From: Allobosea sp.
Lineage (GTDB): Bacteria; Pseudomonadota; Alphaproteobacteria; Rhizobiales; Beijerinckiaceae
NCBI GenBank assembly: GCA_024231975.1
Contig: JAAEQB010000009.1
Location: 1 to 64,000 of the forward strand
Reading direction: 5' to 3'
Length of the DNA stretch: 64,000 bases
A model generated the notes under the pieces. The model was not told where the DNA came from. It ran no database searches and worked only from the letters and a program-made list of their open reading frames with translations. A program made the translations under genes and the position numbers. This document shows, piece after piece, positions 63,606-64,000 of this stretch (positions are counted from its first letter, which is position 1; each line of letters begins with the position of its first letter).

Positions 63606-64000
63606 GCATCGCTCCTTCCGAGAAAGATCGGCAGCCAGACGGCGGGGTCGTCACCGACGCGGGCGCGGAGAGCCTCGAGCTCGGCTACCGTCTCGGTCCG
63701 GCCGGACAGGACCTTGATCAGGTCGGGCATGCTCGCGAGGTTGAGGCGCGCGACGACGCTGTCGCGACCGTGCTTGATCAGGAAGGATCGGCTTTCCGGC
63801 GCGGTCGCGCGGATCCAGGCGACCTCGCGGCCCGATAGGCGGAAGGCCTGGCGATAGCTCTCGTCATCGGCCTTCGGGTTCGGGAAGAAGATATTGGTGC
63901 TGGTCTGCTCGATCAGCGTGTTCGACGTTTTCGAGCGCACGATATCGGCGGCCGATTGCGTGCCGAAGCCGATGATGCCGTTCTGCTTGCGGATGGTCTT
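63602..64000 (-). CDS. virB4: VirB4 ATPase, C-terminal part (continues beyond the window)
   Basis: The visible 132 residues include KTIRKQNGIIGFGTQSAADI, then TSNTLIEQTSTNIFFPNP and the typical end VLSGRTETVAELEALRARVG followed by WLPIFLG. This is the C-terminus of the VirB4/TrbE ATPase, downstream of the Walker B region. The N-terminal two thirds lie outside the window. Confidence 0.9.
   Translation of the reverse strand, partial: KTIRKQNGIIGFGTQSAADIVRSKTSNTLIEQTSTNIFFPNPKADDESYRQAFRLSGREVAWIRATAPESRSFLIKHGRDSVVARLNLASMPDLIKVLSGRTETVAELEALRARVGDDPAVWLPIFLGRSDA

Overview
The window is high-GC DNA from an alphaproteobacterium. The aap-type amino-acid transporter, the Crp/Fnr regulator, the NrsF-like and ECF sigma genes and the VirB layout fit Hyphomicrobiales (a Bosea-, Chelatococcus- or Methylobacterium-like organism), but the genus is inference. 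I found no rRNA, tRNA or CRISPR.

Region 1 (about 0.6-41.7 kb) is a stress and energy island. Thirteen near-palindromic 14-bp sites, consensus TTRATC-NN-RRTYAA, plus one weak one, lie in intergenic gaps. They resemble FNR/FixK/Anr boxes. Each lies ahead of a gene or operon in a suitable orientation, and several sit 30-33 bp from a -10-like hexamer, as at class II FNR promoters. The units behind the sites are: an archaeal-type GAPDH with an ABC1/UbiB-like kinase; a Cys-rich secreted protein with a multicopper oxidase; a six-gene operon (PRPP synthetase, phosphoketolase-family enzyme, beta-CASP nuclease, AMP/thymidine phosphorylase, cytochrome b561, MgtC-like protein); ftsH with an HlyD/ABC exporter; an MFS transporter; a DUF3141 protein; a CopB-type ATPase; carbamate kinase; a DUF305 protein; a cyclopropane-fatty-acid synthase; a DUF2933 protein with a methyltransferase; small Cys/His-rich proteins; polyphosphate kinase 2; and an ECF sigma factor. 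A Crp/Fnr-family regulator lies at 37.5 kb. Together this looks like a programme for low oxygen or energy limitation: substrate-level phosphoryl donors, membrane remodelling, proteolysis and metal handling.

Region 2 (about 42.2-52.2 kb) is a copper/silver resistance block on the minus strand: a Cu chaperone, a CPC-type P1B ATPase, a second cytochrome b561, a Cys-rich protein, a YtkA-like protein, CusB, CusA, a 37-residue membrane peptide and a DUF411 protein. A textbook CueR-type promoter (CCTTCC-N7-GGAAGG inside a 19-bp spacer) lies at its head. None of the FNR-like sites was seen here.

Region 3 (about 52.9-57.9 kb) is the general L-amino-acid ABC transporter aapJQMP behind the 3' part of a cystathionine beta-lyase-like gene. 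Region 4 (57.9-64 kb) is a VirB type IV secretion cluster (virB4 end, virB5, virB6, virB8, virB9, virB10). The two regions meet inside one ORF: virB10 without its C-terminus is fused in frame to the lyase-like remainder, which marks a recombination boundary.

Signs of decay are frequent in region 1. An IS1182-family element splits the UbiB-like gene, and removing it with one 2-bp repeat restores the frame. ftsH carries a one-base frameshift, and there are IS110 fragments and a LuxI-type synthase relic.
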